DNA of 35,294 nucleotides, taken from the NCBI GenBank assembly GCA_022711355.1, contig JAKLFE010000046.1, forward strand, positions 1 to 35,294, given 5' to 3'. A program made the position numbers and the translations under genes. Under the pieces are notes generated by a model. The model was not told the DNA's origin. It searched no databases and was given only the letters and a program-made list of their open reading frames with translations. The stretch comes from Spirochaetota bacterium. GTDB lineage: Bacteria > Spirochaetota > Spirochaetia > Treponematales > Rectinemataceae. Each line of letters opens with the position of its first letter. The first letter of the stretch is position 1. Below are positions 16,739 to 24,371 of this stretch, in pieces.

Positions 16739-17746
16739 CTACTCGACGCGGACGACGAGGCCCGAGCCCTGGATCCTCCCGACCGTGGAGAAGCGGCCCG
16801 AGCGGGGCGGAGCCTGGGTGTCGAGGTAGACCTGGACGTAGTAGCTGCCCCGTTCGATCCATGAGGCGCTGAAGCTGACGCTCCCGTCCTCGGCCGCGGC
16901 GAAGTCCCGTGGCCAGAGGGAGAGAATGGTCCGGTTCGTGTAGTCGGGGCAGGAGCCCGAGGCCTCGAGCTGGGCCGGCGTCATGGGCCGCGGGAAGGCT
17001 TCCCAATAGACGATGATCGCGTAGACCTGGTAGCCGGCCTTGGGCAGGAAGCGCCAGCTCGCCAGCTCGCCGGCCGCGATCCGCTCGGGCCCCTCGATGA
17101 GCTCGAAGTAGCGGTCGAGGTACTCCTCGTAATAGCGGAAACGGCCGCCCTCGAGGGCGTAGCCCAGGCCGACCTGCGTGTGCCCCTTCTCGAGGACGTT
17201 CCGCCGGTGGCCGTCGCTCGGCGGCCGCTCGGCCATGAAGGAGCCGTGGAGCCGGCCGATGAAGCCGGGTATGCCGGCAGGATTGAGGGGCCCTGAGGAG
17301 TCCAGGCCGCCGGCGTTCTCCGAGACGTGATCGCGTCCGCCCGCCGCGGCCCAGCGGTGGTAGGGCTTCTCCCCGGCCAGGTTCCAATGGCCCGTGTAGC
17401 CGGCCCGGGCGGACTCGAGGGCGTGGCGGTTCGCGACCCGCGAGGCGAGGATATCGAGCGCGATCGGGGGCGAGCCGGCGGCGGCCCGCTCCTTGTTGAT
17501 CAGGGCGAGGGCGGAGAGCTTGAGCCCGAGGGCCTCGGGCGAGTCCTTGTGCTCGGCCAGGCGCGGCTCGGCCTCGTTCTCGGCGAGGTAGGCCTCGAGG
17601 CCCTCGGGGCCGGACCCAGGGGCGGCCTGGGCGGGAACGTTAGGCGCCGCCGGCGATGCGGGAACCTGGGCGAGGAGGGCCAGGGGCGCGGCGACGAGGA
17701 AGGCGATGCAGGGCAGGGCGGGAAGGCCGCGGGGGCGCGAGGGCAT
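16739..17746 (-). CDS. CAP (SCP/PR-1) domain secreted protein
   Basis: 335 residues with an N-terminal signal peptide (LPCIAFLVAAPLALLAQVPA) and a CAP domain at about 75-195. It shows LALINKERAAAG, ANRHALESARAGYTGHWN, HVSENAG and DGHRRNVLEKG, which supply the His/Glu/His cavity residues of the family. The C-terminal ~130 residues form an extra beta-rich module (YQVYAIIVYWEAFPRP, WIERGSYYVQVYLDTQ) not typical of short bacterial CAP proteins. CAP proteins are secreted and bind lipids or, in some cases, act as proteases; bacterial functions are mostly unknown. ATG 17746 follows an AAGGAG site. It has its own promoter overlapping the end of the FGE-like gene. Confidence 0.85.
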   Translation of the reverse strand: MPSRPRGLPALPCIAFLVAAPLALLAQVPASPAAPNVPAQAAPGSGPEGLEAYLAENEAEPRLAEHKDSPEALGLKLSALALINKERAAAGSPPIALDILASRVANRHALESARAGYTGHWNLAGEKPYHRWAAAGGRDHVSENAGGLDSSGPLNPAGIPGFIGRLHGSFMAERPPSDGHRRNVLEKGHTQVGLGYALEGGRFRYYEEYLDRYFELIEGPERIAAGELASWRFLPKAGYQVYAIIVYWEAFPRPMTPAQLEASGSCPDYTNRTILSLWPRDFAAAEDGSVSFSASWIERGSYYVQVYLDTQAPPRSGRFSTVGRIQGSGLVVRVE

Positions 17747-17790
17747 GGGAGCTTCTCCTTGGGGCGGCCGCGCGGGCGGCCGCGGCGAGG

Positions 17791-17820
17791 AGCATAGCAG
17801 GGACCGCGGCCCGGCTTCAA
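17791..17820 (-). promoter_or_regulatory. Promoter of the CAP-domain gene
   Basis: Minus strand TTGAAG (17815-17820), 18-base spacer, TATGCT (17791-17796). The -35 box includes the TGA stop of the FGE-like gene. The leader of about 38 bases contains GC-rich repeats (two copies of GGCGGCCGCG in 17761-17787) that could form a hairpin near the ribosome-binding site. Confidence 0.5.
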
Positions 17821-18656
17821 GGAGCGTTCATGGCCAGGCGCAGCCCGAAGGGAGGGATGCTCGCCTCGGGCCAGGCCCCGTAGCGGAAGGCCGATCGGAG
17901 CCGGTCGGGCGTGTTGCGGAAGGAGCCGCCGCGCAGCACGCGCTCCTCGCCCGCGGCCGCTCCCCGCGGATCCTTCGCCGCCCCCGCGGGATAGGGGCCG
18001 CGCCAATCCCAGCACCACTCCCAGACGTTGCCGTGCATGTCGTAGAAGCCCCAGGCGTTCGGCGCGAAGGATCCCGCCGGCAGGGTCCTCCTCCGGTGCG
18101 CCTCGGGAGGAGCACCCCCCGAGGCGGTCGATCCGTCGTAGTTGGCGAGCTCGGGGCCGATGCCCTCGCCGAAGGAATAGGCCGAGACCGAGCCGGCGCG
18201 GCAGGCGTACTCCCACTCCGCCTCGGTCGGCAGGCGGTAGCCGTCGGCCCCCCGGTCCCACTCCGGATCGGGCCCTCCTCCCCGATAGCAGGGCTCGCGG
18301 CCCTCGCGCAGCGAGCGCCAGTTGCAGTAGGCGACGGCGTCGGTCCAGCTCAGGTCGAGGGCGGGCCGCCCGCCGCGGCCGAAGCCCGAGTCGCCGGGCC
18401 TCGGACGCCCCGTCGCCTCGCAGAACAGGTCGTACTCGGCGAAGCTCAGCTCGCGAGCGGCCAGGAGGAAGGCCGAAAGCTCGACGCGGTGGAGGGTCTC
18501 GCCGTCGCGGCGGCCCGGCTCGCCCTCGGGGGAGCCCATGAGGAAGGAGCCGCCCTCGACGCGGATCATGCCCTCGGGGATGCCGCGCCCCTGCCGCGGG
18601 CAGGCGGCGAGGAGGAGGGCGGCGCAGGCGGCGGCCGCGGCCGGGAGCTTGGGCAT
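17817..18656 (-). CDS. FGE-sulfatase (SUMF1) domain lipoprotein
   Basis: 279 residues. The N-terminus ends in LLLAAC, a lipobox, so mature lipidation at about Cys19 is expected. The rest is one FGE-sulfatase domain: GMIRVEGGSFLMGS, LSFAEYDLFCEATGR, LSWTDAVAYCNWRS, YRLPTEAEWEYACRAG, MHGNVWEWCWDW and VLRGGSFRN. The paired Cys of true formylglycine-generating enzymes near the C-terminal RYR motif is missing (here RSAFRYGAW), so it is unlikely to oxidise sulfatase cysteines. Relatives without these residues include ergothioneine synthases and surface ligand-binding proteins. ATG 18656 has only a distant AAGGGG upstream. It is divergent from the PAS gene. Confidence 0.87.
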   Translation of the reverse strand: MPKLPAAAAACAALLLAACPRQGRGIPEGMIRVEGGSFLMGSPEGEPGRRDGETLHRVELSAFLLAARELSFAEYDLFCEATGRPRPGDSGFGRGGRPALDLSWTDAVAYCNWRSLREGREPCYRGGGPDPEWDRGADGYRLPTEAEWEYACRAGSVSAYSFGEGIGPELANYDGSTASGGAPPEAHRRRTLPAGSFAPNAWGFYDMHGNVWEWCWDWRGPYPAGAAKDPRGAAAGEERVLRGGSFRNTPDRLRSAFRYGAWPEASIPPFGLRLAMNAP

Positions 18657-18681
18657 GCCACTATGGTGGACCCCTTCCGCG

Positions 18682-18801
18682 CCGGCCGCAAGCGGCCGGG
18701 AAAGGTCCGGGCCCGGCGGGAGGCGCTTCCGCCGCGGTTGCGCCGCGGCGGAGGCGCGTTGTACGATGGGCCTCCCGCGCGGGCGGGGCCGGCCGGGAGG
18801 C
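18682..18801. repeat. Three inverted repeats between divergent FGE-like and PAS genes
   Basis: The 179-base divergent intergenic region holds three perfect inverted repeats. (a) CCGGCCGC-AA-GCGGCCGG at 18682-18699. (b) A 10-bp stem TCCGCCGCGG / CCGCGGCGGA at 18728-18752 with loop TTGCG; the loop provides the -35 box of the PAS promoter. (c) GCCTCCCG / CGGGAGGC at 18770-18777 and 18794-18801, in the predicted PAS leader. Repeat (b) is a candidate operator; (c) could form an RNA hairpin ahead of the ribosome-binding site. In GC-rich DNA some such repeats arise by chance. Confidence 0.45.
18738..18767 (+). promoter_or_regulatory. Candidate promoter of the PAS gene
   Basis: TTGCGC (18738-18743), 18-base spacer, TACGAT (18762-18767). 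The same TACGAT -10 box is proposed for the gene starting at 35120. The -35 box lies in the loop of a 10-bp inverted repeat. Confidence 0.45.
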
Positions 18802-18835
18802 GCGGACCCTCCCGGAGCGGCCGAAGGGAGGAGAC

Positions 18836-19183
18836 ATGGACGAGCGCATGCCCGGCTGGGTCAAGGGATTCCCCGGGGCGGTGACCCTCTCCGGCGTCGA
18901 CGGGAAGATCCTCTACATGAACGACCGGGCCGCGAAGACCTTCGAGTCCTCGGGCGGCCGGGCCCTGGTCGGCTCCGAGCTCGCCGCCTGCCACAACGAG
19001 CGCTCGAGGGCCATCATCGCGCGCATCCTCGAGACGGGGGAGCCCCACGTCTACACGATCGAGAAGAAAGGCCAGCGCAAGCTCATCTTTCAGGCGCCTT
19101 GGTATGACGATGGCGCGTTAGGCGGCCTCGTCGAGCTCTCGCTCGTCCTGCCCGAGGGCATGCCCCACTACAAGCGGGACTGA
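18836..19183 (+). CDS. Small stand-alone PAS-domain protein
   Basis: 115 residues, essentially one PAS domain: a start strand (GAVTLSGVDGKILYMNDRAAKTFE), the short helices around LVGSELAACHNERSRAIIARILETGE, and closing strands (HVYTIEKKGQRKLIFQAPW and GGLVELSLVLPE). The Cys-His pair (about residues 50-51) sits where related PAS domains of DUF438-type proteins have CH; a role in cofactor or metal binding is possible but unproven. There is no output domain, membrane segment or second cofactor site, so it probably acts through a partner. ATG 18836 follows a strong GGGAGGAG ribosome-binding site. Confidence 0.8.
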   Translation: MDERMPGWVKGFPGAVTLSGVDGKILYMNDRAAKTFESSGGRALVGSELAACHNERSRAIIARILETGEPHVYTIEKKGQRKLIFQAPWYDDGALGGLVELSLVLPEGMPHYKRD

Positions 19184-19227
19184 AGGCCGGCCGAGGGGGA
19201 AGGCGCTCGCGGCCGCGCCTCCCCGCC
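19184..19227. terminator. Possible bidirectional terminator hairpin
   Basis: The 44 bases between the converging PAS and M24 stop codons contain an imperfect GC-rich stem: GGGGAAGGCGC pairs with GCGCCTCCCC, with one bulge. No T-run is present. Confidence 0.3.
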
Positions 19228-20418
19228 CTAGCTCCCGATGAGCCAGACCTCCTTCTGCGGCCTGCTCAGGAAGCGCCCTCCCTCCTCCTTCACCACGACC
19301 ACCTCTTCCTGGCAGAGCCGGCCGAAGGGGGTGAGGATGGCCGGCTCGAGGGTGAAGGTCATGTTGAGCTCCAGCTTCTTGTCGAGCTCGGGCTTGAAGG
19401 GGTTGTAGCCCGCGGTGAGCCCGCCGTTGTGCGCGTAGATGCCGATCTCGTGCCCGTAGCCGCCCTTGAATCCCTGGGGATAGCCGTTGCGGAGCATGAT
19501 CTCGTTCCCGTACCGCGTCAGCTCGTCCGAGTCGACGCCGGCCTTCATGTGCGCGCAGACGGTGGCGTTCATCTCCTGGATCGTCTCGAAGGCGCGCTGG
19601 ACCTCGTAGGGGGGGGCCTTCTCGCCCTCGCGGGGGGCGTAGAAGGAGCGCTGGTCGTCCGAGGCGAAGCCTTCGAGCTGGATCCCGAGGTCGACGTTGA
19701 CCAGGTCCCCCGGCTCGATGAAGACATCGGCCGGCGGGCGCTTGCAGAGGTAGCTCGAGCGGGCGCCGACCGACACGTAGGGATTCTCCGGCTCGTACCA
19801 GGAGTAGCCCAGCTCCCGCTCGCGGATGAGGCGCTTGAAGAGCCTCTGGACATCGCGCCCCGACATGCCCGCGCGCATGAGGGGACGGGCCGCGTCGTAG
19901 ACCTCCATGGCGGCCTCGACGGCCCTGGCGATGAGCCCGACCTCCTCGTCGCTCTTCCTCCCGCGCACCGCCTTCATGAGGGGGGCGCTGGAGACCAGCT
20001 CCGCCTCGAGGCCCGCGGCGGCGAAGCAGCGGTCGAGCATGGCCTTGGCGGTCACGGTGAGTCCGTCCGATGAGGGGTCGCTCTCCGAGAAGTCGAGGGC
20101 GATCCTCCGGAGCGGGCCGAGCCCCCGCAGGGCCTCGGCGACGAGGCCCTCGTAGTCCGCCAGCGTCGGGTAGGTGACCAGCTTCGTGAACAGGCCGCTC
20201 GCCTCGAGCTCCTCCATCTGCATGATCGAGCCGACGACGATGCGCTGGCCGTCGGCGGCGACGATCACCGTCGTCTTTCCCCCCATCTGCGTCGGCATGA
20301 GGAAGAGCATGGCCGGCTCGCCGAGGATGTGGGTCTCCCGGCCGCAGAAGACCCAGGCGTCGACGCCCTCCTGCCGCATCGCCTCGTGCGCACGCTCGAA
20401 GCGCCGTTCGTGTACCAT
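19228..20418 (-). CDS. M24 family metallopeptidase (Xaa-Pro dipeptidase/creatinase-like)
   Basis: 396 residues with the two-domain layout of M24B enzymes: an N-terminal creatinase-like domain (1-150) and a C-terminal pita-bread domain. The five dinuclear-metal ligands are visible: D243 (VNVDLG), D254 (ASDDQRS), H323 (GYGHEIG), E358 (TLEPAI) and E371/E372 (QEEVVV). It is therefore probably active in the cytosol on X-Pro peptides or a related C-N substrate; M24B also contains creatinase and DMSP-lyase-type enzymes. It is the last gene of the LacI-controlled transporter operon; a TAGGAGG site overlapping the preceding ATPase stop serves ATG 20418. Its place suggests it processes the imported compound. 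Confidence 0.9.
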   Translation of the reverse strand: MVHERRFERAHEAMRQEGVDAWVFCGRETHILGEPAMLFLMPTQMGGKTTVIVAADGQRIVVGSIMQMEELEASGLFTKLVTYPTLADYEGLVAEALRGLGPLRRIALDFSESDPSSDGLTVTAKAMLDRCFAAAGLEAELVSSAPLMKAVRGRKSDEEVGLIARAVEAAMEVYDAARPLMRAGMSGRDVQRLFKRLIRERELGYSWYEPENPYVSVGARSSYLCKRPPADVFIEPGDLVNVDLGIQLEGFASDDQRSFYAPREGEKAPPYEVQRAFETIQEMNATVCAHMKAGVDSDELTRYGNEIMLRNGYPQGFKGGYGHEIGIYAHNGGLTAGYNPFKPELDKKLELNMTFTLEPAILTPFGRLCQEEVVVVKEEGGRFLSRPQKEVWLIGS

Positions 20419-20427
20419 GGATGCCTC

Positions 20428-21393
20428 CTATCGTCTTCTCTTGGCCGCTGCGTCGCAGGCGACGTAGTGGCCGGGGGAGAGCTCGAAGAGCTCGCCGCCG
20501 CGCGTCGCGCAGCCCTCGCCCGCGTAGGCGCAGCGGCCCGAGAAGCTGCAGCCCTCGCGCGGCTCGAGCGGGCTCGCCATCTCGGGGACCTGCCCCGGGG
20601 CCTCGCGGCCGGCCTCGACGCGCGGATCGGGGATCGGGATCGCCGAGAGGAGGAGCTCGGTGTAGGGATGGGCCGGGTTGCGGTACAGCTCGTCCGAGCC
20701 CGCGACCTCGACGATGCGGCCGAGGTACATGACGGCGACGCGGTCGGCGATGTAGCGGACCATGGCCAGGTCGTGGGCCACGAAGAGGTAGGTGAGCTCG
20801 AGCCGGTCGCGCAGCCTCTTGAAGAGGTTGACGATCTGGGCCTGGATCGAGACGTCGAGGGCCGAGATGGGCTCGTCGCAGACGAGGAACCTCGGCTCGA
20901 GGGCGAGGGCGCGGGCTATGCCGACCCGCTGGCGCTGCCCGCCCGAGAACTCGTGGGGGAAGCGGCTGGCGTGCTCGGAGTTGAGGCCGACGAGCTCCAG
21001 GAGCTCGATCGTCCGCTCGCGGATCCTCCCCGGCCCGTAGAGCTTGTGGATGGCCATGCCCTCGCCGACGATCTCGGCCACCGTCATCCGGGGGTCAAGC
21101 GAGGAGTAGGGATCCTGGAAGATCATCTGGGCGCGGCGGGCGTAGGCCCGCAGCTCGTCCTTCCCGGCGTGGGCGATGTCCCGGCCCTCGAAGACGATCC
21201 GCCCGCCGTCGGGCTCGTAGATCCGCTTGATCGTTCGGCCGAGCGTGGTCTTGCCGCAGCCCGACTCGCCGACGAGGCCCAGGATCTCGCCCTGCTCGAT
21301 GTCGAAGCTGACCCCGTCGACGGCCTTGACGAGGCCCCGCTTCGAGACCCTGAAGTGCTTGGAAAGGTCGCGCACGCTGAGGATGCTGCCCAT
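20428..21393 (-). CDS. Opp/Dpp-type ABC transporter ATPase (F-type subunit)
   Basis: 321 residues. Walker [10 protein letters not shown]-loop [16 protein letters not shown], signature [15 protein letters not shown], Walker [13 protein letters not shown] and switch His (VAHDLAMV) are complete. The C-terminal oligopeptide-transporter extension carries three Cys ([20 protein letters not shown]) of the kind reported to hold an Fe-S cluster in some family members. ATG 21393 ([14 protein letters not shown]) is one base behind the stop of the partner ATPase (TGACATG), so translation is coupled. It powers uptake by the adjacent permeases together with the D-type subunit. Confidence 0.93.
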   Translation of the reverse strand: MGSILSVRDLSKHFRVSKRGLVKAVDGVSFDIEQGEILGLVGESGCGKTTLGRTIKRIYEPDGGRIVFEGRDIAHAGKDELRAYARRAQMIFQDPYSSLDPRMTVAEIVGEGMAIHKLYGPGRIRERTIELLELVGLNSEHASRFPHEFSGGQRQRVGIARALALEPRFLVCDEPISALDVSIQAQIVNLFKRLRDRLELTYLFVAHDLAMVRYIADRVAVMYLGRIVEVAGSDELYRNPAHPYTELLLSAIPIPDPRVEAGREAPGQVPEMASPLEPREGCSFSGRCAYAGEGCATRGGELFELSPGHYVACDAAAKRRR

Positions 21394-21394
21394 G

Positions 21395-22438
21395 TCAAAC
21401 CGCCTCGGTCCCGATCCGGTCCGGATAGCGGCGCGCGAAGGACTCAAGGATCCGCGCGGCGCCCGGATGGAGGAGCCAGCACCAGCTCGAGTGGGTGGGG
21501 CTCACGGGGCTCTCCGCCGGGGGATGCTCGGCGCATAGGGCCATGGCGTAGGCGCATCGGGGCGAGAAGGGGCAGCCCGCGGGCGGCCTCAGCATGTCGG
21601 GCGGCGAGCCGACGATGAAGTCGAGCTCCCTTCCCTTGTCGGCGTCGAGGCGCGGGACCGAGCCGAGGAGGCTCCGCGTGTAGGGATGGCGGCTCCGCTC
21701 GAAGATCTCCTCGACGCTCCCCGACTCGACCACCTTCCCCCCGTACATGACGATCACCCTCCGCGCGATGCCGGCGACTATGCCCATGTCGTGCGTGATG
21801 AGGATGATAGACATGCCCCGGGAGCGATTGAGCTCCTTGAGGGTCGCGAGGATCTGCGCCTGCGTCGTCACGTCGAGCGCGGTGGTGGGCTCGTCGGCGA
21901 CGAGGAGGGCGGGCCGCATCGCCAGCGCTATCGCTATCATCACCCTCTGGCGCATCCCGCCCGAGAGCTCGTGCGGGTACTGACCCATGCGCCGCTCCGG
22001 GTCCCTGATCCCGGCGTCCCGGAGCAGCTCGAGGGCGTAGGCGTAGGCCCGCTTCCGGCCCATCAGGCCATGGTAGACGACGCCCTCCATGACCTGGTCA
22101 CCGATCCTGGCCAGGGGATTGAGGCTCGTCATGGGATCCTGGAAGACGTAGGCGATCCTCGAGCCCTTGACGGACTTGAGCCGCCGGAAGGAGTAGCCCG
22201 AGATATCCTCGCCCTCGAAGCGCACGCGGCCGCCCGCCGCGACGCGCGCCGGCGGGTCGGGGAGGAGCCGGACCAGGGATTGGGTGAGGACGGACTTGCC
22301 GCTCCCCGACTCCCCGACGATCGCGACGACCTCGCCGCGGGACACCCGGAAGCTCACGTCCCGCACGGCCTGGACCTCGCCCGCGTAGGTATGGAAGGAG
22401 ACGCCGAAGTGGCTGACCTCCAGGATCGCGTCGCTCAT
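21395..22438 (-). CDS. Opp/Dpp-type ABC transporter ATPase (D-type subunit)
   Basis: 347 residues. Walker [10 protein letters not shown]-loop [12 protein letters not shown], signature [15 protein letters not shown], Walker [13 protein letters not shown] and switch His (ITHDMGIV) are present. The C-terminal extension has [15 protein letters not shown], the Cys-rich motif typical of OppD/DppD. The open frame runs upstream through the permease gene, but ATG 22438 ([15 protein letters not shown]) has a GTAGGAGGG site overlapping the permease stop and matches the family N-terminus. Forms the nucleotide-binding pair with the F-type ATPase. Confidence 0.94.
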   Translation of the reverse strand: MSDAILEVSHFGVSFHTYAGEVQAVRDVSFRVSRGEVVAIVGESGSGKSVLTQSLVRLLPDPPARVAAGGRVRFEGEDISGYSFRRLKSVKGSRIAYVFQDPMTSLNPLARIGDQVMEGVVYHGLMGRKRAYAYALELLRDAGIRDPERRMGQYPHELSGGMRQRVMIAIALAMRPALLVADEPTTALDVTTQAQILATLKELNRSRGMSIILITHDMGIVAGIARRVIVMYGGKVVESGSVEEIFERSRHPYTRSLLGSVPRLDADKGRELDFIVGSPPDMLRPPAGCPFSPRCAYAMALCAEHPPAESPVSPTHSSWCWLLHPGAARILESFARRYPDRIGTEAV

Positions 22439-22449
22439 GTGCCGCCCTC

Positions 22450-23370
22450 CTACCTTCGCAGCTTCGGGTCGAGGGCGTCCCGGAGGCCGTCTCCGACTAT
22501 CTGGAGCGAGAGCATCGTCAGGCTGATGCAGGCGCAGGGTATGAGGAGCCTGAGGGGATAGCTGTACAGCTGCTTCATGCCCATGCTGACGAGGAGTCCC
22601 CAGGAGGTCATGGGCGCCCGCATCCCGATGCCGATGAAGCTCAGGAAGGCCTCGGAGAAGATCGCCGCGGGGATGGCGAAGGTGAGGTTGACGATGATGA
22701 CGCCCATGGTGTTCGGTATCATGTGCTTGAGGATCACGCGAGCCGCGCTCGCCCCCATGGCCTCGGCCGCGACGACGTAGTCCTCGTGCTTGAGGGTCAG
22801 GATCTGGCCCCGCACGATGCGCGCCATCGTCAGCCAGCCCGTGAGCGTGAGGGCCAGGATCATGGGGACGAGCCCCGCCCCCGTCACCAGCATGAGGAGG
22901 GTGACCCACACGAGGTAGGGGAAGGCCATGAGGAAGTCGACGAGCTTCATGACGACGAGGTCGACCTTGCCGCCGAGGAAGCCCGACAGGCTCCCCATGA
23001 GGATCCCGACGCAGCCCTGGAGGAGGGCCGCGAGGATCCCGATGGCCATCGACACCCTGCCGCCGACCCAGATCCGCGCCCAGTAGTCGCGGCCGAGGTC
23101 GTCGGTGCCGAACCAGTGCTCGCTATCCGGGCCCCGGTTGGCGATGAGGAGGTCGCCGTCCTCGTGGTTGTAGGGCACGGCCAGGGGGCCGGCGAGGCTC
23201 AGGGCGGCGAGGAGGGCGAGGACGGCGAGGCCGGCCATCGCGGCCCCGTTGGCCTTGAAGCGCCGCCGGGCGTCCTGGAAGTACCCCAGGCTCGGCCGCT
23301 TGATGGAGTCGGCCTCGCCCTCGCGGGCGCCGACGTGGGTGAAATCGAGCTCGGTGCCTGGCTGCGTCAC
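22450..23370 (-). CDS. Opp/Dpp-type ABC permease (C-type subunit)
   Basis: 306 residues starting at GTG 23370. A cytosolic N-terminal tail is followed by one helix (about 44-66), a periplasmic loop with HWFGTDDLGRDYWARI (the family OppC_N motif) and five more helices. The EAA coupling loop (EAMGASAARVILKHMIPNTMG) contacts the ATPases. It lies 9 bases behind the B-type permease, with GAGG before the start. Together they form the membrane channel. Confidence 0.93.
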   Translation of the reverse strand: MTQPGTELDFTHVGAREGEADSIKRPSLGYFQDARRRFKANGAAMAGLAVLALLAALSLAGPLAVPYNHEDGDLLIANRGPDSEHWFGTDDLGRDYWARIWVGGRVSMAIGILAALLQGCVGILMGSLSGFLGGKVDLVVMKLVDFLMAFPYLVWVTLLMLVTGAGLVPMILALTLTGWLTMARIVRGQILTLKHEDYVVAAEAMGASAARVILKHMIPNTMGVIIVNLTFAIPAAIFSEAFLSFIGIGMRAPMTSWGLLVSMGMKQLYSYPLRLLIPCACISLTMLSLQIVGDGLRDALDPKLRR

Positions 23371-23379
23371 TCCGTTACC

Positions 23380-24294
23380 TCAACTCAGCTTGATGCGGGG
23401 ATCCACGAGGACGTACACGACGTCCACCAGGAGGTTCATGACCACGAGGAAGCCGGCGAAGAAGATGGTCAGCCCCATGATCATCGTGTAGTCGAGGTTC
23501 GTGATCGAGGTGACGTAATAGCGCCCGAGGCCCGGGATCGCGAAGACGTTCTCGACCACGAAGGTCCCCGTCAGCACCATGGCGACCATGGGGCCGAGGA
23601 GGGTGACGATGGGCAGGAGGGCGTTGCGGAGCTGGTGGTGCAGGACGATGCGCATCTTCGACAGCCCCTTCGCGTCCGCCGTCTTCACGTAGTCGGCGTA
23701 GATGACCTCGATCATGCTGGCCCGCGCGTACTTGGCTATCGTAGCGAGCATCCCCAGGCTCAGCGCGAAGCTGGGAAGGATCGTGTGCGCGAAGCTCGTG
23801 TACTGGGCGACCGGGAGCCAGCGCAGCTTCACGGCGAACAGGTACTGGATGAAGAAGCCGACGAGGAAGGAGGGCACGGCCGTCCCGACGGTGGCGAGGA
23901 TCATGGTGAAGGTGTCGAGGGCCCTGCCGCGGCGGTATGCCGAGACGATCCCCAGCCCGAGGCCCGCCGCGACGGCCGCGACGATGGCCCGGAGGCCCAG
24001 GTCCAGCGAGTAGGGAAAGGACTTCGCGATCACCTCGTTGACCGTGACGCTCCGGATCTTGTACGAGACCCCGAGGTCGCCCCGGAGGAGGTTCTTGAGG
24101 TAGAGGTAGTATTGCTCGTAGACCGGCTTGTCCAGGCCGTAGTAGGCGTAGATGGCCTTCTTCGCGCCCGGCTGCATCCGCTCGCTGGCGAAGGGATTGC
24201 CGGGGATCAGCTTGATCACGAAGAAGGAGATTGTGATCAGGGCGAGGAGCATGATCGCCGAAGCGAAGAGGCGCCGTAGGATGAATCTGAGCAA
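23380..24294 (-). CDS. Opp/Dpp-type ABC permease (B-type subunit)
   Basis: 304 residues. The N-terminus MLRFILRRLFASAIMLLALITISFFVIKLIPGNPF is typical of OppB/DppB, followed by six helices and the coupling loop ADAKGLSKMRIVLHHQLRNALLP. The best start is TTG 24294, directly behind GAGGGGGGAAGGC; no ATG or GTG fits the family N-terminus. A weak start codon could set a lower yield than the binding protein. The 77-base gap to the binding-protein gene is very GC-rich and contains the 12-bp palindrome GGGCCGCGGCCC (24325-24336), which may help keep the binding protein in excess. Confidence 0.92.
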   Translation of the reverse strand: MLRFILRRLFASAIMLLALITISFFVIKLIPGNPFASERMQPGAKKAIYAYYGLDKPVYEQYYLYLKNLLRGDLGVSYKIRSVTVNEVIAKSFPYSLDLGLRAIVAAVAAGLGLGIVSAYRRGRALDTFTMILATVGTAVPSFLVGFFIQYLFAVKLRWLPVAQYTSFAHTILPSFALSLGMLATIAKYARASMIEVIYADYVKTADAKGLSKMRIVLHHQLRNALLPIVTLLGPMVAMVLTGTFVVENVFAIPGLGRYYVTSITNLDYTMIMGLTIFFAGFLVVMNLLVDVVYVLVDPRIKLS

Positions 24295-24371
24295 GCCTTC
24301 CCCCCTCGATGGATCGCGCGGTTCGGGCCGCGGCCCCGGATCGACGCCCGGAGCCGCGGCGGCGGCGGCCG

